DNA from: Ruminococcus sp. CAG:403
GTDB lineage: Bacteria; Bacillota; Clostridia; Oscillospirales; Ruminococcaceae
Reading direction: 5' to 3'
Length of the DNA: 5,330 nt
Assembly: GCA_000437255.1 (NCBI GenBank)
Contig: FR899094.1
Coordinates: forward strand, 21,868-27,197
The translations under genes and the position numbers were made by a program. Below are positions 4,283 through 5,330 of the stretch, one piece after another. Each line of letters starts with the position of its first letter. Positions within the stretch are counted from its first letter, which is position 1. The notes under the pieces were generated by a model. It did no database searches. It worked only from the letters and a program-made list of their open reading frames with translations, and was not told the DNA's origin.

Positions 4283-5293
4283 ATGATGCATACAGCAAAA
4301 ATTGTAAATTGGAAGGGCATGGATTGCGTGGAGCTTTCCGCCGGCGGCTACACTGCATGGATTGCCAATGAAATCGGCTCCAATGTCATCCGCATGCACG
4401 ATGACAAAAACGGCGTGGAGTTCTTCCGTTGGAATGCCGAGAATACCCCGGATACGATCAAGAATTCCGCAGAAGTATGGGGACTCCCCTCCCTGTATTT
4501 GCCGAACCGTTTCGCAGATGGTGTGCTGCGGGCTTCTGACCATACCTATCAGCTGCCAGTCAATGAAAAGGCACCGTTCCACAACCACATTCATGGCTTC
4601 CTGCATAAGCGGGCACATACTGTTGTAGCCTATCAGGCAGATGAAACAGCTGCCTGGGCAAAGACTGCCTATACCTATGATGAAAAGGATCCGTTCTTCC
4701 AGTATCTTCCGGTTTCCTTCCGGGTAGAGTATACGTTCCGTCTCTCAGCAGAAGGTCTGCACTACACAGCTGCCTTCACCAACTTGTCCGATCGGATGCT
4801 GCCAATGTCACAGGCAACGCATACGACCATTGCTTCCCCGTTCGTAGACGGTGCCAAGGAAGAGGATACACGGATTGCAGTTCCGCTGGAAAAGAAGTGG
4901 ATTCTGAATGACCGCTGCCTGCCAACCTTGGAAATTGCCGATCCGAATGCATACGATCTGCAATATAAAACGGGTACCATGTGTCCGGTTTTGCAGAATA
5001 TCTCCAATGATATGTACAGCGCATCGGAACAGACCTTAAACGGCAAGCCATTCCGTGGGGTTGTCTTGAAGGATGCCGCAACCGGAAAGGGCATTGCGTA
5101 CGAAGTCGATGAGCAGTACAAGTTCTGGATCATCTGGAATGACCAGGGATTCCATCATTATTTCTGTCCGGAACCGATGACCGCCATGATCGATGCTCCC
5201 AATTTGGACTTGCCGAGCGAGCAAACGGGTTATACCGAAGTAAAACCCGGTGAAACCTACACCATTACCCAGCACTTTATGACCCTTGTATAA
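4283..5293 (+). CDS. Aldose 1-epimerase (galactose mutarotase-like) family protein
   Basis: A 336-residue protein of the galactose-mutarotase-like beta-sandwich superfamily (COG2017 type), near the usual 300-350 residues and with no signal peptide. Family landmarks appear in order: GLPSLYLPNRFADG (67-80, like the GxPIxxPxxNRI region), the first active-site histidine segment NHIHGF (101-106), the second in SQATHTTI (His180, acid role in the family) and CPEPMTAMIDAPNL (295-308), whose Glu297 fits the general base. Such enzymes interconvert alpha and beta anomers of sugars in the cytosol; the divergence from classic GalM leaves the sugar open. GAGG (4274-4277) lies 5 nt before ATG 4283 and 8 nt before ATG 4286, so either may be used; a TTG at 4280 is less likely. 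It is transcribed alone from its own promoter, with no sugar-pathway neighbours visible. Confidence 0.85.
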   Translation: MMHTAKIVNWKGMDCVELSAGGYTAWIANEIGSNVIRMHDDKNGVEFFRWNAENTPDTIKNSAEVWGLPSLYLPNRFADGVLRASDHTYQLPVNEKAPFHNHIHGFLHKRAHTVVAYQADETAAWAKTAYTYDEKDPFFQYLPVSFRVEYTFRLSAEGLHYTAAFTNLSDRMLPMSQATHTTIASPFVDGAKEEDTRIAVPLEKKWILNDRCLPTLEIADPNAYDLQYKTGTMCPVLQNISNDMYSASEQTLNGKPFRGVVLKDAATGKGIAYEVDEQYKFWIIWNDQGFHHYFCPEPMTAMIDAPNLDLPSEQTGYTEVKPGETYTITQHFMTLV

Positions 5294-5308
5294 CAAGTGG
5301 TTTGCAAG

Positions 5309-5330
5309 AAAAAGCGCACGGATTTTTTGA
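5309..5330 (+). terminator. 5' half of a probable terminator, cut by window end
   Basis: Sixteen nt after the epimerase-family stop comes AAAAAGCGCACGGAT and then a T-rich loop-like run to the edge. This is how the ascending arm and loop of an intrinsic terminator look; the descending arm (expected to begin ATCCGTGCGC and run into Ts) would lie just beyond the window. Inference from half of a structure. Confidence 0.35.

Noticed and set aside
4055..4618. 187-codon minus-strand open frame overlapping the epimerase-family gene start
   Set aside because: It is antisense to a clear conserved gene and its promoter, has no recognisable domain, and its Cys/His-rich composition is typical of a shadow frame.

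Overview
The window looks like a chromosomal segment of a low-to-moderate G+C Gram-positive bacterium, probably a Clostridia member of the Ruminococcus/Oscillospiraceae type. Reasons: AGGAGG-like ribosome binding sites, near-consensus sigma-A promoters (several with a TGn extended -10), strong hairpin-plus-T-tract terminators, and a short stand-alone CarD-family protein of the clostridial kind. I cannot name a genus from sequence alone. The genes are mostly ordinary core genes; the unusual content is in the non-coding DNA.

Layout. (1) 1-1023, minus strand: an operon of a Tam-like SAM methyltransferase followed, with an ATGA stop/start overlap, by the beginning of a membrane-anchored metallophosphoesterase cut by the window edge. 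Its promoter is at 1092-1120, with a palindrome over the -35. (2) 1187-2939, plus strand: a perfect-consensus promoter, a leader of about 180 nt that can fold in two mutually exclusive ways, guaB (IMP dehydrogenase), and a strong terminator. (3) 2983-3758, plus strand: a promoter region rich in inverted repeats, a CarD-family RNA-polymerase-binding regulator, and a terminator. (4) 3675-4204: about 530 bp without a credible gene, holding three tandem hairpins (3703-3771) and a long nested imperfect inverted repeat (about 3799-4193) with a terminator-like hairpin at its centre. (5) 4205-5293, plus strand: an extended -10 promoter and an aldose 1-epimerase family gene; the window ends inside what looks like its terminator hairpin.

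Functionally, GuaB commits purines to GMP synthesis, the CarD-family protein tunes RNA polymerase at promoters, the epimerase-like protein handles sugars, and the methyltransferase may detoxify trans-aconitate. I see no sign that these form one pathway; each plus-strand gene has its own promoter and terminator. The best candidates for something undescribed are the guaB leader RNA and the long palindromic element at 3799-4193.
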